Source of the DNA: Bacteroidia bacterium
GTDB taxonomy: Bacteria; Bacteroidota; Bacteroidia; UKL13-3
Direction of reading: 5' to 3'
Length of the DNA stretch: 64,000 nt
Assembly (NCBI GenBank): GCA_021740845.1
Contig: JAIOYZ010000008.1
Location: forward strand, 1-64,000
In this document: positions 26,904 to 35,360 of the stretch, in pieces
How the letters are laid out: every line of letters begins with the position of its first letter
Position numbering within the stretch: position 1 is the stretch's first letter
The notes under the pieces: generated by a model
The model's input: the letters and a program-made list of their open reading frames with translations, nothing else
Database searches by the model: none
Told to the model about the DNA's origin: nothing
Program-made: the position numbers and the translations under genes

Positions 26904-26909
26904 TTTTTG
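26902..26909 (+). promoter_or_regulatory. -7 box TATTTTTG inside the terminator tail
   Basis: Exact TAnnTTTG built into the T tract of the pckA terminator, 7 bases before the ATG at 26917. If used, the rsmE transcript would be leaderless or nearly so. Confidence 0.4.
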
Positions 26910-26916
26910 ACTGAGT

Positions 26917-27216
26917 ATGGAAAATCAACCTTCGGAGAATAGAGACCCTGGCTTTTTATTTTCACTGAACCTAATGGTTTTGGGAGGTGGCTTATTATTG
27001 TTTGTAATCATAACACTAAATAAACTTGTTATCCATTATGCAAGCTCGTTTTTCGATCATAACAGAGGTATCCTTTATTCCATTAATGTTATGGAAGGAG
27101 ATTCGTTTTCTATCAACAACGAGAGTGAATTAATATTGATTTGGTTTGCCTTTATTCTTTCATTAATTGGATTAATTATTACCATTACCAAGCTGGTTAA
27201 AACCTGGAAAATCTAA
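26917..27216 (+). CDS. Small two-helix membrane protein before rsmE
   Basis: A 99-residue protein with two hydrophobic segments: LMVLGGGLLLFVIITLNKLVI (about 19-39) and LILIWFAFILSLIGLIITI (about 73-91), joined by a polar stretch with HYASSFFDHNRGILYS. No family recognised by eye; small proteins of this plan are common in Bacteroidota. It ends 2 bases before the rsmE start and is surely cotranscribed with it. Role unknown. Confidence 0.7.
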   Translation: MENQPSENRDPGFLFSLNLMVLGGGLLLFVIITLNKLVIHYASSFFDHNRGILYSINVMEGDSFSINNESELILIWFAFILSLIGLIITITKLVKTWKI

Positions 27217-27218
27217 AC

Positions 27219-27953
27219 ATGCAATTATTCTTCCTCAACAATCTTTACCTAGATAATTTTGAATTTTCGGAAGAGGAATCAAAACATTGCATTCGTGTTT
27301 TAAGAAAGAAAGCAGGCGATATCATCACCTTAATAGATGGCGCTGGCACAGAGGCTACAGCCGTTTTAGAAATAGACAATCCTAAAAAATGTAGCGGCAG
27401 AATTATAGAACGCACACATCACCACCCCAACAGAAACTACTACCTCCATATAGCAATTGCCCCCACTAAAAACTTTGATAGAATGGAGTGGTTTATTGAA
27501 AAGGCCACCGAAATAGGTATAGATGAAATTACTTTCATTGAAACAGAAAATAGCGAACGCGCAAAAGTGAATTTAGAGCGTTGCCAAAAAATTCTGGTTT
27601 CTGCCATCAAGCAAAGCAAACAATTTTACTTACCCAAACTAAATCCCTTAGTTTCTTTTAAAGACTGTTTGAACCAAAATACCTCCGTAAAAAACAAATG
27701 GATTGCTTGGTGCCCCACACCTCAAACTAAAAATCTAGGAGTAGAATTAACTCAACTCAAACAATTAGATAGCCTAGTTTTAATTGGTCCAGAAGGCGAC
27801 TTTAGCTCAAAAGAAATAGCCTTGGCAGAACAATATTCATTCAAGGCCATTTCATTAGGTTCAAACATACTAAGAACAGAAACTGCGGCATTGTACGCCG
27901 TTAACAGCTTTTCTATAGTTTCTCAAATAATTAAGGCAAAATCATCACATTAG
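27219..27953 (+). CDS. rsmE: 16S rRNA m3U1498 methyltransferase RsmE
   Basis: A 244-residue SPOUT-class enzyme that methylates N3 of U1498 in 16S rRNA using S-adenosylmethionine. The N-terminal PUA-like part has HCIRVLRKKAGDIITLIDGAG; the knot domain has AIAPTKNFDRMEWFIEKATEIGIDEI, LIGPEGDFSSKEI and LGSNILRTETAALYA, which bind the cofactor. Length is normal for the family. Its 3' end overlaps the 3' end of the convergent beta-helix gene by 23 bases. Confidence 0.95.
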   Translation: MQLFFLNNLYLDNFEFSEEESKHCIRVLRKKAGDIITLIDGAGTEATAVLEIDNPKKCSGRIIERTHHHPNRNYYLHIAIAPTKNFDRMEWFIEKATEIGIDEITFIETENSERAKVNLERCQKILVSAIKQSKQFYLPKLNPLVSFKDCLNQNTSVKNKWIAWCPTPQTKNLGVELTQLKQLDSLVLIGPEGDFSSKEIALAEQYSFKAISLGSNILRTETAALYAVNSFSIVSQIIKAKSSH

Positions 27954-29799
27954 CAAAAGCCTTCAAAGCTCCATTACTCTTAACTTGCACAGAGAACAAT
28001 CCTGTTTGGGTTGGCAATTGAGAACATGCAATTACAAGCTCTCTTTTCCCATTTACTATTTGGTTGGTTTGAACCGAAAGGACTTGTGTATAATTGGATA
28101 AAGTACTTCCCACCATTTCCACTTGTAAACCGCTAATCGCATTGGTATCGTTAAGTATAATAGTAAAGCTATTACCACTACTCTGACTCAAAAATATAGG
28201 ATTTGGTGCCACAACCATTCCGTTATTATTAAAACCTGTTACAACTGGTACATATTCCATTGCTCCAAAATCTGGACTAGAACCTGATGGTCTTGTTATC
28301 ATCCATAAATCTTTATTAAGAATTGTATTGCTAGAAACTGTGCTTGAAACGGCAGCGTCAACTGCTGGCGAATTGGATTGCAATGCAAAATTTCCATTAG
28401 CCCAATTTCCAAAATTAAGTGTGTTTATTTCATTGCTAAAATAATTAGCAGAAATAGTACTTCTACTATTAATAGAAACAAATGCAGGCGCGTTGGCAAT
28501 AGAATAACCAGAAACAGAATTGCTAGAATATATTCCGCTAATTGCATTGTTCTGTGCCATGTTGGTATTGGTATCAATAATAATTAAATTATTACCAAAG
28601 AAACTTCCGTTGATATAGTTTAAAGAATTGGCATTAATTCCTTGTGGACCCCAAGTATTATAGGGCGCACCAACTCTGTATATTTTATCAATTACAATGG
28701 TATTGTGTGCTACCAAATAAGGCAATTTAGAGATAGTTGCGTCCTTACAAACCTTATCGTTGATATAAATACCGAAAGTAAAGGTTGAGTTAATTAATTG
28801 TCCAGAACTATTGTAGGTACCTCTTACCTTGCTTGAATTTCCTGGGTGAATAATAAGGTTATTATAAATTTTCGCTCCCACACCAAAACATTGTATTCCA
28901 ACTCCCTTTCCATCCACAATGGTATTAGCATAAACTTCTGCAATAGAAGGTTCGCCAATCATAATTCCAGATTGTTGGTTGGTAACATCAGCATAACTAT
29001 CGTGAATAATATAATTATCATGAACACTTGCTGCTTCTGAAGCAGAAACTTGTATGGCATCCCATCCATTGCTATCACACATGTTTTCATAAACCTTTAC
29101 ACCAATAATTTTATGTGGCAAAACCTTACCAGAAAAAACAGGATTAGTACAATTATAGGTATATCCAGAGCCTTCATTATAGCTGGTATTACCAATATAA
29201 AAACCTTCGTTACCAGTATGGTGAATATAATTATGATGCAAAGAAATATCGTACATCACAAAATTGACATAGGATAAAACATTGGCACAATTGGGATCTG
29301 TTTTAGCAACAATGCCTGAAGAATAAACATTGCCAACTTCAACACGCTCTACTTCAAAATTGCTACTAAAATTATTAATGCTCAATCCAGAACCACCTGG
29401 GATTTGAGTAATTTTAATTCCGTAAACCACATTTGGGTTATTGTTACCACTAAGTTTAATATAACGACAGGCATTGAATGCCATTCCAAAATAACCACCA
29501 ACAGGTTTTGTAATTATTACTTGAGCATCTTTATTACAAATCACAAGTGGGTTCAAAGAATCTCCCAACAAATTATCAAAGCGCATGGGAGTTCTTGTTC
29601 CACCTGCAATTAATAAAGTATCGCCACCGCTTGCGTTTACTTTTAATAGGTTATAAACTCTACTGCTTGTACCCTGACTTAAAGTATTAATTTGCTGTAT
29701 CCATTCCACACCAAGAGGAACATCAAAAACTGTAGCAAAGGCATTTTGGTTCAAACCGAACCCAAAGAAAAAGGCAATAAGAAGTAATTTTGTTTTCAT
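27931..29799 (-). CDS. Secreted right-handed beta-helix protein with type IX-like tail
   Basis: A 622-residue exported protein: signal peptide (LLLIAFFFGFGLNQNAFA) and a long series of N-rich turns of a parallel beta-helix (HHNYIHHTGNEGFYIGN, SVHDNYIIHD, EVYANTIVDGKG, KIYNNLIIH, VAHNTIVID, FFGNNLIIID) as in pectate-lyase-like and chondroitinase B-like folds. The C-terminal ~90 residues start with GMVVAPNPIF and end with FSVQVKSNGALKAFANVMILP, which is the layout of a Por/type IX sorting domain. Likely a cell-surface or secreted polysaccharide-active or adhesive protein. I see no secure catalytic motif. Many spurious reverse-strand frames arise from its Asn/Ile-rich coding. Confidence 0.82.
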   Translation of the reverse strand: MKTKLLLIAFFFGFGLNQNAFATVFDVPLGVEWIQQINTLSQGTSSRVYNLLKVNASGGDTLLIAGGTRTPMRFDNLLGDSLNPLVICNKDAQVIITKPVGGYFGMAFNACRYIKLSGNNNPNVVYGIKITQIPGGSGLSINNFSSNFEVERVEVGNVYSSGIVAKTDPNCANVLSYVNFVMYDISLHHNYIHHTGNEGFYIGNTSYNEGSGYTYNCTNPVFSGKVLPHKIIGVKVYENMCDSNGWDAIQVSASEAASVHDNYIIHDSYADVTNQQSGIMIGEPSIAEVYANTIVDGKGVGIQCFGVGAKIYNNLIIHPGNSSKVRGTYNSSGQLINSTFTFGIYINDKVCKDATISKLPYLVAHNTIVIDKIYRVGAPYNTWGPQGINANSLNYINGSFFGNNLIIIDTNTNMAQNNAISGIYSSNSVSGYSIANAPAFVSINSRSTISANYFSNEINTLNFGNWANGNFALQSNSPAVDAAVSSTVSSNTILNKDLWMITRPSGSSPDFGAMEYVPVVTGFNNNGMVVAPNPIFLSQSSGNSFTIILNDTNAISGLQVEMVGSTLSNYTQVLSVQTNQIVNGKRELVIACSQLPTQTGLFSVQVKSNGALKAFANVMILP

Positions 29800-29944
29800 G
29801 GCTAATTAAATTTGAATCTGGAAAATAAAGAAATTGCGACATCCATCCAAATTAAATTTTAATGAAAAAATCATTATTTATGCCCACTTAAAATCTAAAT
29901 TAAATAATTCCATTTTTTCGGTTTGAACCTATCATATTTGTAAG

Positions 29945-30601
29945 ATGAAATTAGTTCGATACATAGTTCTGGGATTTTTTCTATTTAGCAGTTTTTCATT
30001 TGCACCTCCAAGCTTAAAAATAGCAAGGTTAAAATATAATGGTGGCGGAGATTGGTATGCCAATAAAACCTCCTTGCCCAATTTGATTTCATTTTGCAAC
30101 AAACAGCTAGATGTAAATTTAGCGAATGAGGAAGACATAGTTGATGTGGGGAGCTCAGATATTTTCTCCTATCCATTTATTCATTTAACAGGACATGGAA
30201 ATATTGTTTTTAGTGAACAAGAGGCAAAGAACCTGAGAAGTTACCTTATAGCGGGAGGCTTTCTGCATGCAGATGATAACTATGGTTTAGATAAATTCTT
30301 TAGAAGAGAAATGAAGAAAGTTTTTCCTGAGTTAAATTTTGTGGAGATTCCATTTTCTCATCCCATTTACCATCAAAAATTCAATTTCTCCTCTGGCCTA
30401 CCAAAAGTGCACGAACACGATAATAAACCACCACAAGGATTTGGATTAATCTACGAAGGCAAACTTGTTTGCTTTTATACGTATGAATGCGATTTAGGAA
30501 ATGGATGGGAAGACGCCGAGATATACAACGACCCAGAAGCCACCCGCCAAAAAGCCCTTCAAATGGGCGCCAATATCCTCCAATACGCCTTCACCCGCTA
30601 G
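29945..30601 (+). CDS. DUF4159-domain exported protein
   Basis: A 218-residue protein with signal peptide (IVLGFFLFSSFSFA). It matches the DUF4159 family: LKIARLKYNGGGDWYANKTSLPNL at the start, YPFIHLTGHGNIVFSEQEAKNLRSYLIAGGFLHADDNYGLDKFFRREMKKVFPE in the middle, and HPIY.....LPKVHEHDN, then GLIYEGKLVCFYTYECDLGNGWED. The family has a glutamine-amidotransferase-like fold and is of unknown function, often encoded near MoxR and DUF58 genes; none is present here. CATATTTG, one base off the promoter consensus, lies just before the ATG. A hairpin repeat array follows the stop directly. Confidence 0.85.
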   Translation: MKLVRYIVLGFFLFSSFSFAPPSLKIARLKYNGGGDWYANKTSLPNLISFCNKQLDVNLANEEDIVDVGSSDIFSYPFIHLTGHGNIVFSEQEAKNLRSYLIAGGFLHADDNYGLDKFFRREMKKVFPELNFVEIPFSHPIYHQKFNFSSGLPKVHEHDNKPPQGFGLIYEGKLVCFYTYECDLGNGWEDAEIYNDPEATRQKALQMGANILQYAFTR

Positions 30602-30613
30602 CAAAAATTGCCC

Positions 30614-30830
30614 TCTAGCCAAAGGCTAGCATAATTTATCTCTAGCCAAAGGCAAGCATAATCTGTCCTCCAGCCGAAGGCTAAGATAATTTCTCTCTAT
30701 CCAAAGGCTAGCATAATCTGTCCTCCAGCCGAAGGCTAGCATAATCTATCTATAGCCGAAGGCTAAGATAATTTCCCTCTAGCCGAAGGCTAGCATAATC
30801 TGTCCTCCAGCCGAAGGCTAGCATAATCCC
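30614..30830. repeat. Eight tandem 27-28 bp hairpin repeats
   Basis: Eight imperfect units of the form TCTAGCCGAAGGCTAGCATA plus an ATCTGTCC-like end follow each other without spacers. Each contains a small stem TAGCC-GAA-GGCTA, with variants CCAGCC, CAAAGG and GGCTAAG. They start 13 bases after the DUF4159 stop. No coding frame. They are not CRISPR repeats because there are no unique spacers. Confidence 0.85.
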
Positions 30831-30848
30831 CACTCGCCGCACCCGTAC

Positions 30849-30868
30849 GGGAGGGTCTCGACCCTCCC
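30849..30868. repeat. GC-rich hairpin GGGAGGGTC/GACCCTCCC
   Basis: A perfect 9 bp stem with a 2-base loop in an otherwise GC-poor area, directly after the eight-unit array. It has no T run, so it is not a standard terminator. The remainder of the 30602-30963 gap holds nothing else but the terminator at its right end. Confidence 0.55.
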
Positions 30869-30930
30869 CTGCCAGCCAGAAAGGGGAATGCTGATTTTAT
30901 AATTGCGAAATTGCCTGGATAGGATATATC

Positions 30931-30966
30931 CAAAAAAAAAGAGGAGCAAGCTCCTCTTTTTTTTTA
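30931..30966. terminator. Bidirectional terminator
   Basis: AAAAAAAAAGAGGAGC pairs with GCTCCTCTTTTTTTTT. It serves the transhydrogenase operon on the minus strand, overlapping the pntB stop, and can also end plus-strand transcripts of the DUF4159 gene. Confidence 0.88.
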
Positions 30967-32376
30967 TCCCAATGCTTTAATTTCATTCACGAGCTCGGTG
31001 AGTGCTTTTTTGGCATCACCAAACAACATGCTTGTTTTGGGTTTATAGAATAATTCATTTTCAATTCCGGCATATCCTGCTTTCATCGAACGTTTGTTTA
31101 CAATAACGTTGGCTGCATTTTCAACATCCAAAATAGGCATTCCATAAATTGGAGAATTAGGATCTGTTTTCGCTGCTGGGTTAACAACATCGTTTGCACC
31201 AACAACTAAAACCACATCTGTTGAATTAAATTCAGGATTGATTTCTTCCATCTCCACCAATTTATCGTAGCTAACATTACTTTCAGCTAACAATACATTC
31301 ATATGACCAGGCATCCTACCAGCAACAGGGTGGATTGCATATTTAACTTCCACACCTTCCGATTCCAATAACAATTCTAAATCGTGAACCACGTGCTGCG
31401 CTTGAGCAACAGCCAAACCATAACCAGGAACTATGATTACCTTTTTGGCATAACGCATTAAGATAGCAGCATCACTTGCATTAACTTCTTTGATACTTCC
31501 TTCAAAAGTTGAACTACCAGCTGCTTCCCCTTTTGCTCCACCGCCAAAGTTTCCAATCAATACATTTAGTAAAGAACGATTCATTGCCTTACACATAACA
31601 ATAGTTAATAAGGTACCGGCTGAACCAACCAAAATACCACCAACCAACATTACTTTATTATCGTAAATGAAACCACCGCAAGCAGCGGCAACACCCGTAA
31701 AGGAGTTAAGCAAAGAAATTACAACAGGCATATCTGCACCACCAATTGGCAATACAAATAAGATTCCGTAAAGAAGAGATAAAGTTAAAACAGCATAGAA
31801 CAACATGCTAGGATCTGCATTGGTTCCCATGATGGTGAAATAGGCTAAAGCTAAAATCACAACCAATAAACCAATATTTATAAATTGTTGTTTGCCAAAA
31901 GATTTGTCTTTTACGTTTCCACTTAATTTTCCCCAAGCAACCATACTACCAGAGAAAGAAACAGAACCAATAATCATTCCTACTAGAATAATTAAAACGG
32001 TTGCCTCCTGCCCTACCAAACTTCCGCTTGATAAATGTTGAAACTCAATAATGGAAATAAGCATGGCACACGCACCACCCATACCATTGAAAAGACTCAC
32101 CATTTCTGGCATGGCGGTCATTTGAACTTTTTTGGCAGCAAAGAAACCTAAAATGGTTCCAACAGCTAAACCCGCAAAAATCCAAGGTAAGTTATGTAAG
32201 TTTTCACCATCTTTTTGGTAAAGAAAAATGGTTCCAAAAATGGCTAGGGTCATACCAAAAGCCGCTATTAAATTTCCTTTGCGCGCGGTAGCCGGATTCC
32301 CTAAAAACTTTAATCCCACTATAAAAGTAACCGAGGCTATTAAATATATTATTTGCAATAAACTTGTTGCTATCAT
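30964..32376 (-). CDS. pntB: NAD(P) transhydrogenase subunit beta
   Basis: A 470-residue protein: eight or nine membrane helices in the first ~260 residues, then a Rossmann NADP-binding domain with KVIIVPGYGLAVAQAQHVVHDL (the GxGxxV motif), IHPVAGRMPGHMNVLLAE, and DVVLVVGANDVVNPAAKTDPNSPIYGMPIL. This is the proton-pumping transhydrogenase that makes NADPH from NADH using the proton gradient. It is the last gene of a three-gene operon with the alpha subunit split in two. Confidence 0.96.
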   Translation of the reverse strand: MIATSLLQIIYLIASVTFIVGLKFLGNPATARKGNLIAAFGMTLAIFGTIFLYQKDGENLHNLPWIFAGLAVGTILGFFAAKKVQMTAMPEMVSLFNGMGGACAMLISIIEFQHLSSGSLVGQEATVLIILVGMIIGSVSFSGSMVAWGKLSGNVKDKSFGKQQFINIGLLVVILALAYFTIMGTNADPSMLFYAVLTLSLLYGILFVLPIGGADMPVVISLLNSFTGVAAACGGFIYDNKVMLVGGILVGSAGTLLTIVMCKAMNRSLLNVLIGNFGGGAKGEAAGSSTFEGSIKEVNASDAAILMRYAKKVIIVPGYGLAVAQAQHVVHDLELLLESEGVEVKYAIHPVAGRMPGHMNVLLAESNVSYDKLVEMEEINPEFNSTDVVLVVGANDVVNPAAKTDPNSPIYGMPILDVENAANVIVNKRSMKAGYAGIENELFYKPKTSMLFGDAKKALTELVNEIKALG

Positions 32377-32431
32377 GATGTTAATTTTTTATTCCTTTCT
32401 GTAAACTTTAGAGCTTACCAAAAGGCATTGA

Positions 32432-32725
32432 CTACTTTTTCTTTTTAAACATTTCCAACATACGGTCGGTAACTACAAAACCACCCACTACATTTAGGGT
32501 ACCAAGCACAACTGCAAAGAATCCTAAAATTAAAGAAAGTGTATGTTCTGCCTGCCCCATTACGATAATTGAACCAATAATAACAACTCCATGAATGGCA
32601 TTTGCACCACTCATCAAAGGAGTGTGAAGCACACTTGGCACATGGCCAATTAACTCAATCCCTACAAAAATCATAAGAATGATTAAGTAGAGTAATTCCA
32701 TATTTTCTGTGATTAATTCAAGCAT
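32432..32725 (-). CDS. pntAB: NAD(P) transhydrogenase subunit alpha, membrane part
   Basis: A 97-residue protein with about three membrane helices, including the family segment HTPLMSGANAIHGVVIIGSI and LGFFAVVLGTLNVVGGFVVTDRMLEMFKKKK. It corresponds to the C-terminal transmembrane part of the long E. coli PntA; here it is a separate gene between the soluble alpha gene and pntB, with gaps of 64 and 56 bases. Confidence 0.95.
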   Translation of the reverse strand: MLELITENMELLYLIILMIFVGIELIGHVPSVLHTPLMSGANAIHGVVIIGSIIVMGQAEHTLSLILGFFAVVLGTLNVVGGFVVTDRMLEMFKKKK

Positions 32726-32788
32726 TTTTAGGTGTATTAATTCTTATTGAATGTATTTTTAATATTAAATTAGAGAAAAGGTTTTGAC

Positions 32789-33892
32789 TTATTTTTTCAA
32801 GATATTACCTGCATGGCAAACCAAGGTTCCTTTGGTAATTTCCTCTTCCATTTCCCATTTAAAAGCATCTTTGGTAGCCAAATGATTCAATAAATTCTGA
32901 ATATTTTTAGCATACAATTCGCTGGCATTTTGTGGCAAGGTAGAAGGCAAATTGCTTTGACCCATAATGTGCACGCCATGTTTTATTACGGTTTGATCCA
33001 ACTCACTTAACTCGCAATTACCACCCTGCTCAACCGCCATATCAACGATAACAGAACCTAGTTTCATTTGCTTTACCTGGTCTTCAGTAATTAATACAGG
33101 AGCTTTTCTGCCCATCACCAAAGCGGTGGTAATAACTAAATCTGCTTGAAACAAACTCTTATTAACAGCTTCTTTTTGTTTGGCTAAATAATCTGCAGAA
33201 ACTTCTTTGGCGTATCCACCTTCTACTTTGGCAGTTTCTTCCGATTTAACTTCAATAAATTTACCCCCCAAACTTTCAACCTGCTCTTTAGTTTCTGGTC
33301 TTACATCGCTCACTTCAACCACAGCGCCTAAGCGTTTGGCAGTTGCAATGGCTTGCAATCCAGCAACACCAGCACCATAAATTAAAACTCTGGCGGGAGT
33401 AACTGTTCCAGCGGCTGTCATTAATAGTGGGAATATTTTACCCATATGTGCAGCCCCCATAATAACGGCCTTATAACCAGCTAAATTAGCTTGAGAACTC
33501 AAGGCATCCATATTTTGAGCACGAGAAATTCTAGGAATTGCATCCATTGAAAATGCACTGATATTCTTTTGGTTCAACTCGGCCACCAAGGCTTCATTAA
33601 AACTGGCATACATATAAGAAATAAGTGCAGCTCCAGATTTCAATCCGTTTATTTCATCGGAGGTGGGAGCATTTACTTTTGCCAATATATCGCATTGACC
33701 TAAGGCTGTTTCTTTTGAAACAAGGGTACATCCAGCTTTTTCATAAGCTTCGTCGCTAAAATTTGAGGCATAACCAGATTTTGGTTCAACCATAACTTCA
33801 TGACCTACTTTAATAAGTTGCATAGCCACTTGCGGCGTGAGCGCAACACGGTTTTCGGCGTTTCGTGTTTCTTTAATAACTGCTATCTTCAT
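32789..33892 (-). CDS. pntAA: NAD(P) transhydrogenase subunit alpha, NAD-binding part
   Basis: A 367-residue soluble subunit. It opens with MKIAVIKETRNAENRVALTP as in the alanine dehydrogenase/PntA family, has SAQANLAGYKAVI-type and ARVLIYGAGVAGLQAIATAKRLGAVVEVSDVRP for NAD binding, and the QSNLPSTLPQNASELYAKN segment. It is the first gene of the pnt operon and is divergent from the deacetylase-family gene at 33983, with a 90-base shared upstream region. Confidence 0.95.
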   Translation of the reverse strand: MKIAVIKETRNAENRVALTPQVAMQLIKVGHEVMVEPKSGYASNFSDEAYEKAGCTLVSKETALGQCDILAKVNAPTSDEINGLKSGAALISYMYASFNEALVAELNQKNISAFSMDAIPRISRAQNMDALSSQANLAGYKAVIMGAAHMGKIFPLLMTAAGTVTPARVLIYGAGVAGLQAIATAKRLGAVVEVSDVRPETKEQVESLGGKFIEVKSEETAKVEGGYAKEVSADYLAKQKEAVNKSLFQADLVITTALVMGRKAPVLITEDQVKQMKLGSVIVDMAVEQGGNCELSELDQTVIKHGVHIMGQSNLPSTLPQNASELYAKNIQNLLNHLATKDAFKWEMEEEITKGTLVCHAGNILKK

Positions 33893-33982
33893 TTGTTTTA
33901 ATCTGCTTCTTTAGTTTGATTTGAATCAGAAAATCGACTTCAATTATACATTTTTCTGTAGACTATCAAACTAATTAAAATC

Positions 33983-34885
33983 ATGTTCAAAATTGCTTAC
34001 TCCCCCATCTACCAACACCCATTGCCGGGGGGTCATCGTTTTCCAATGGAGAAATACGAGCTAATACCAAGGCAATTAATGCATGAGGGACTTTTTGAAG
34101 AGGCAGATTTTTTTGAACCAAACCCCGCAAAAACAGAGGAAATTTTACTTACTCACGATGCCAATTACCTGCACGATTTAGAAAATCTAAAAATAGATGC
34201 TTCACACATGCGCAGAATCGGATTTCCGCAAAGCCTTGAATTGGTTCAGCGCGAAAAAATTTTACTTGAGGGAACCTTGCAATGCGCCCTATTTGCTTTG
34301 AAAAACCAAGTTTCAATGAATATTGCAGGCGGAACTCACCATGCCTTTTCAAATAAAGGAGAAGGATTTTGTCTATTAAACGATATGGCATTTGCAGCTA
34401 ATGTATTGTTGAACCGAAATTTGGTTCAGCAAATACTAATAATAGATTTAGATGTACACCAAGGAAATGGGACAGCAAGTATTTTCAAAAATCAAAAATC
34501 TGTTTTCACTTTTAGCATGCATGGAAAAGATAATTATCCTTTTCACAAAGAAATATCCGATTTAGACATACCTCTAGAAAATGCGTGTTCGGATCAAACC
34601 TACCTTTTACTTTTAGAAAAAAACTTAGATATTATTTTTGAAAAAGTGAACCCAGATTTTGTTTTTTACCTCTGCGGAGTTGATATTTTAGCAACAGATA
34701 AGCTTGGAAAATTAAATATTAGTGAGCTTGGCTGCAAAAAAAGAGACGAAATGGTTTTTAATTTTTGCAAAAAAGCTAAAACTCCCGTGGTTTGTGCCAT
34801 GGGTGGAGGTTACTCTCCAAAAATTTCTGATATTGTGAATGCACATTGCCAAACATTTAAGTCGGCACTCTCAATTTTTTTCTAA
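33983..34885 (+). CDS. Histone deacetylase/AcuC-family hydrolase
   Basis: A 300-residue arginase-fold zinc enzyme. The active-site motifs are intact: GGTHHAFSNKGEGFCLLND with the His-His charge relay, LIIDLDVHQGNGTASIF with zinc-binding Asp and His, and FYLCGVDILATDKLGKLNIS with the last zinc Asp. This is the short class IV-like bacterial type, which removes acyl groups from lysines or polyamine-like substrates; the true substrate is not shown. It stands alone between the pnt operon and a terminator-bounded small gene. Confidence 0.9.
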   Translation: MFKIAYSPIYQHPLPGGHRFPMEKYELIPRQLMHEGLFEEADFFEPNPAKTEEILLTHDANYLHDLENLKIDASHMRRIGFPQSLELVQREKILLEGTLQCALFALKNQVSMNIAGGTHHAFSNKGEGFCLLNDMAFAANVLLNRNLVQQILIIDLDVHQGNGTASIFKNQKSVFTFSMHGKDNYPFHKEISDLDIPLENACSDQTYLLLLEKNLDIIFEKVNPDFVFYLCGVDILATDKLGKLNISELGCKKRDEMVFNFCKKAKTPVVCAMGGGYSPKISDIVNAHCQTFKSALSIFF

Positions 34886-34988
34886 TATTTTTTTTTACCT
34901 ATTGATTTTTTAACAACTGGAGTTTTATTTCACGACCTGAAATTGAAAAGGAAAAAAAAATCCTTGACAAAATGATTTTTTTAACGCA

Positions 34989-34996
34989 TAAATTTG
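34989..34996 (+). promoter_or_regulatory. Promoter of the acidic-protein gene (TAAATTTG)
   Basis: Exact TAnnTTTG at 34989-34996 with TTGACA at 34964-34969 upstream, a well-formed Bacteroidota promoter. The ATG at 35018 follows 21 bases after the box. Confidence 0.65.
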
Positions 34997-35017
34997 TAAA
35001 GAGAAAACAACAGCACA

Positions 35018-35275
35018 ATGACTAAGCCCAAAATTAATGCTGGCAAAATTGCCGCATCAGGAAAAGGTGCAAAACCGGAACCTAAAAAGACTCAAAAAAA
35101 GAGTTATCAGGAAGATGAAGACGAGGATGATGATGATGACATGGATCTGGATTTAGATTTAGATGAGGACGATGATGAGGATTTAGATGCTGAGCCAGGC
35201 AAAGACGATTTGGTTATTCCAAAAACGTTTGATCCTTTTGATGACGACGATGATGACGACGACGATGATTTTTAA
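35018..35275 (+). CDS. Charge-segregated acidic low-complexity protein, 85 aa
   Basis: The first 30 residues are basic (KPKINAGKIAASGKGAKPEP, then KKTQKK), and the rest is almost all Asp, Glu and Leu: a D/E run, a DLDLDLDEDDDED repeat, a short hydrophobic island DDLVIPKTFDPF, then eleven consecutive Asp before the final Phe. It is certainly disordered. Bacteroidota often carry such a gene; it may bind basic proteins, cations or RNA, but no function is established that I know. It has its own promoter and a strong terminator, which support it being real rather than chance. Confidence 0.75.
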   Translation: MTKPKINAGKIAASGKGAKPEPKKTQKKSYQEDEDEDDDDDMDLDLDLDEDDDEDLDAEPGKDDLVIPKTFDPFDDDDDDDDDDF

Positions 35276-35296
35276 TTGTTAAGAACCATATATAGC

Positions 35297-35319
35297 TGAA
35301 CCAAGTCTAATTTGGTTCA
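35297..35319. repeat. Hairpin TGAACCAA/TTGGTTCA
   Basis: A perfect 8 bp inverted repeat with a 7-base loop, directly before the terminator. Its arms are the half-sites of the GGTTYRAACC word that recurs through the window. Confidence 0.5.
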
Positions 35320-35321
35320 AA

Positions 35322-35360
35322 AAAAAATGCTGAATTCTAAATTGAATTCAGCATTTTTTT
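35322..35360. terminator. Bidirectional terminator
   Basis: AAAAAATGCTGAATTC pairs with GAATTCAGCATTTTTT. It ends the acidic-protein gene on the plus strand and the lipoprotein gene on the minus strand. Confidence 0.9.

Noticed and set aside
28378-29613. Several plus-strand frames opposite the beta-helix gene
   Set aside because: They are rich in Asn, Ile and Ser because the real gene is read backwards; none has a family motif.
30614-30830. Possible CRISPR array of eight units
   Set aside because: Units of 27-28 bp are directly joined with no spacers.
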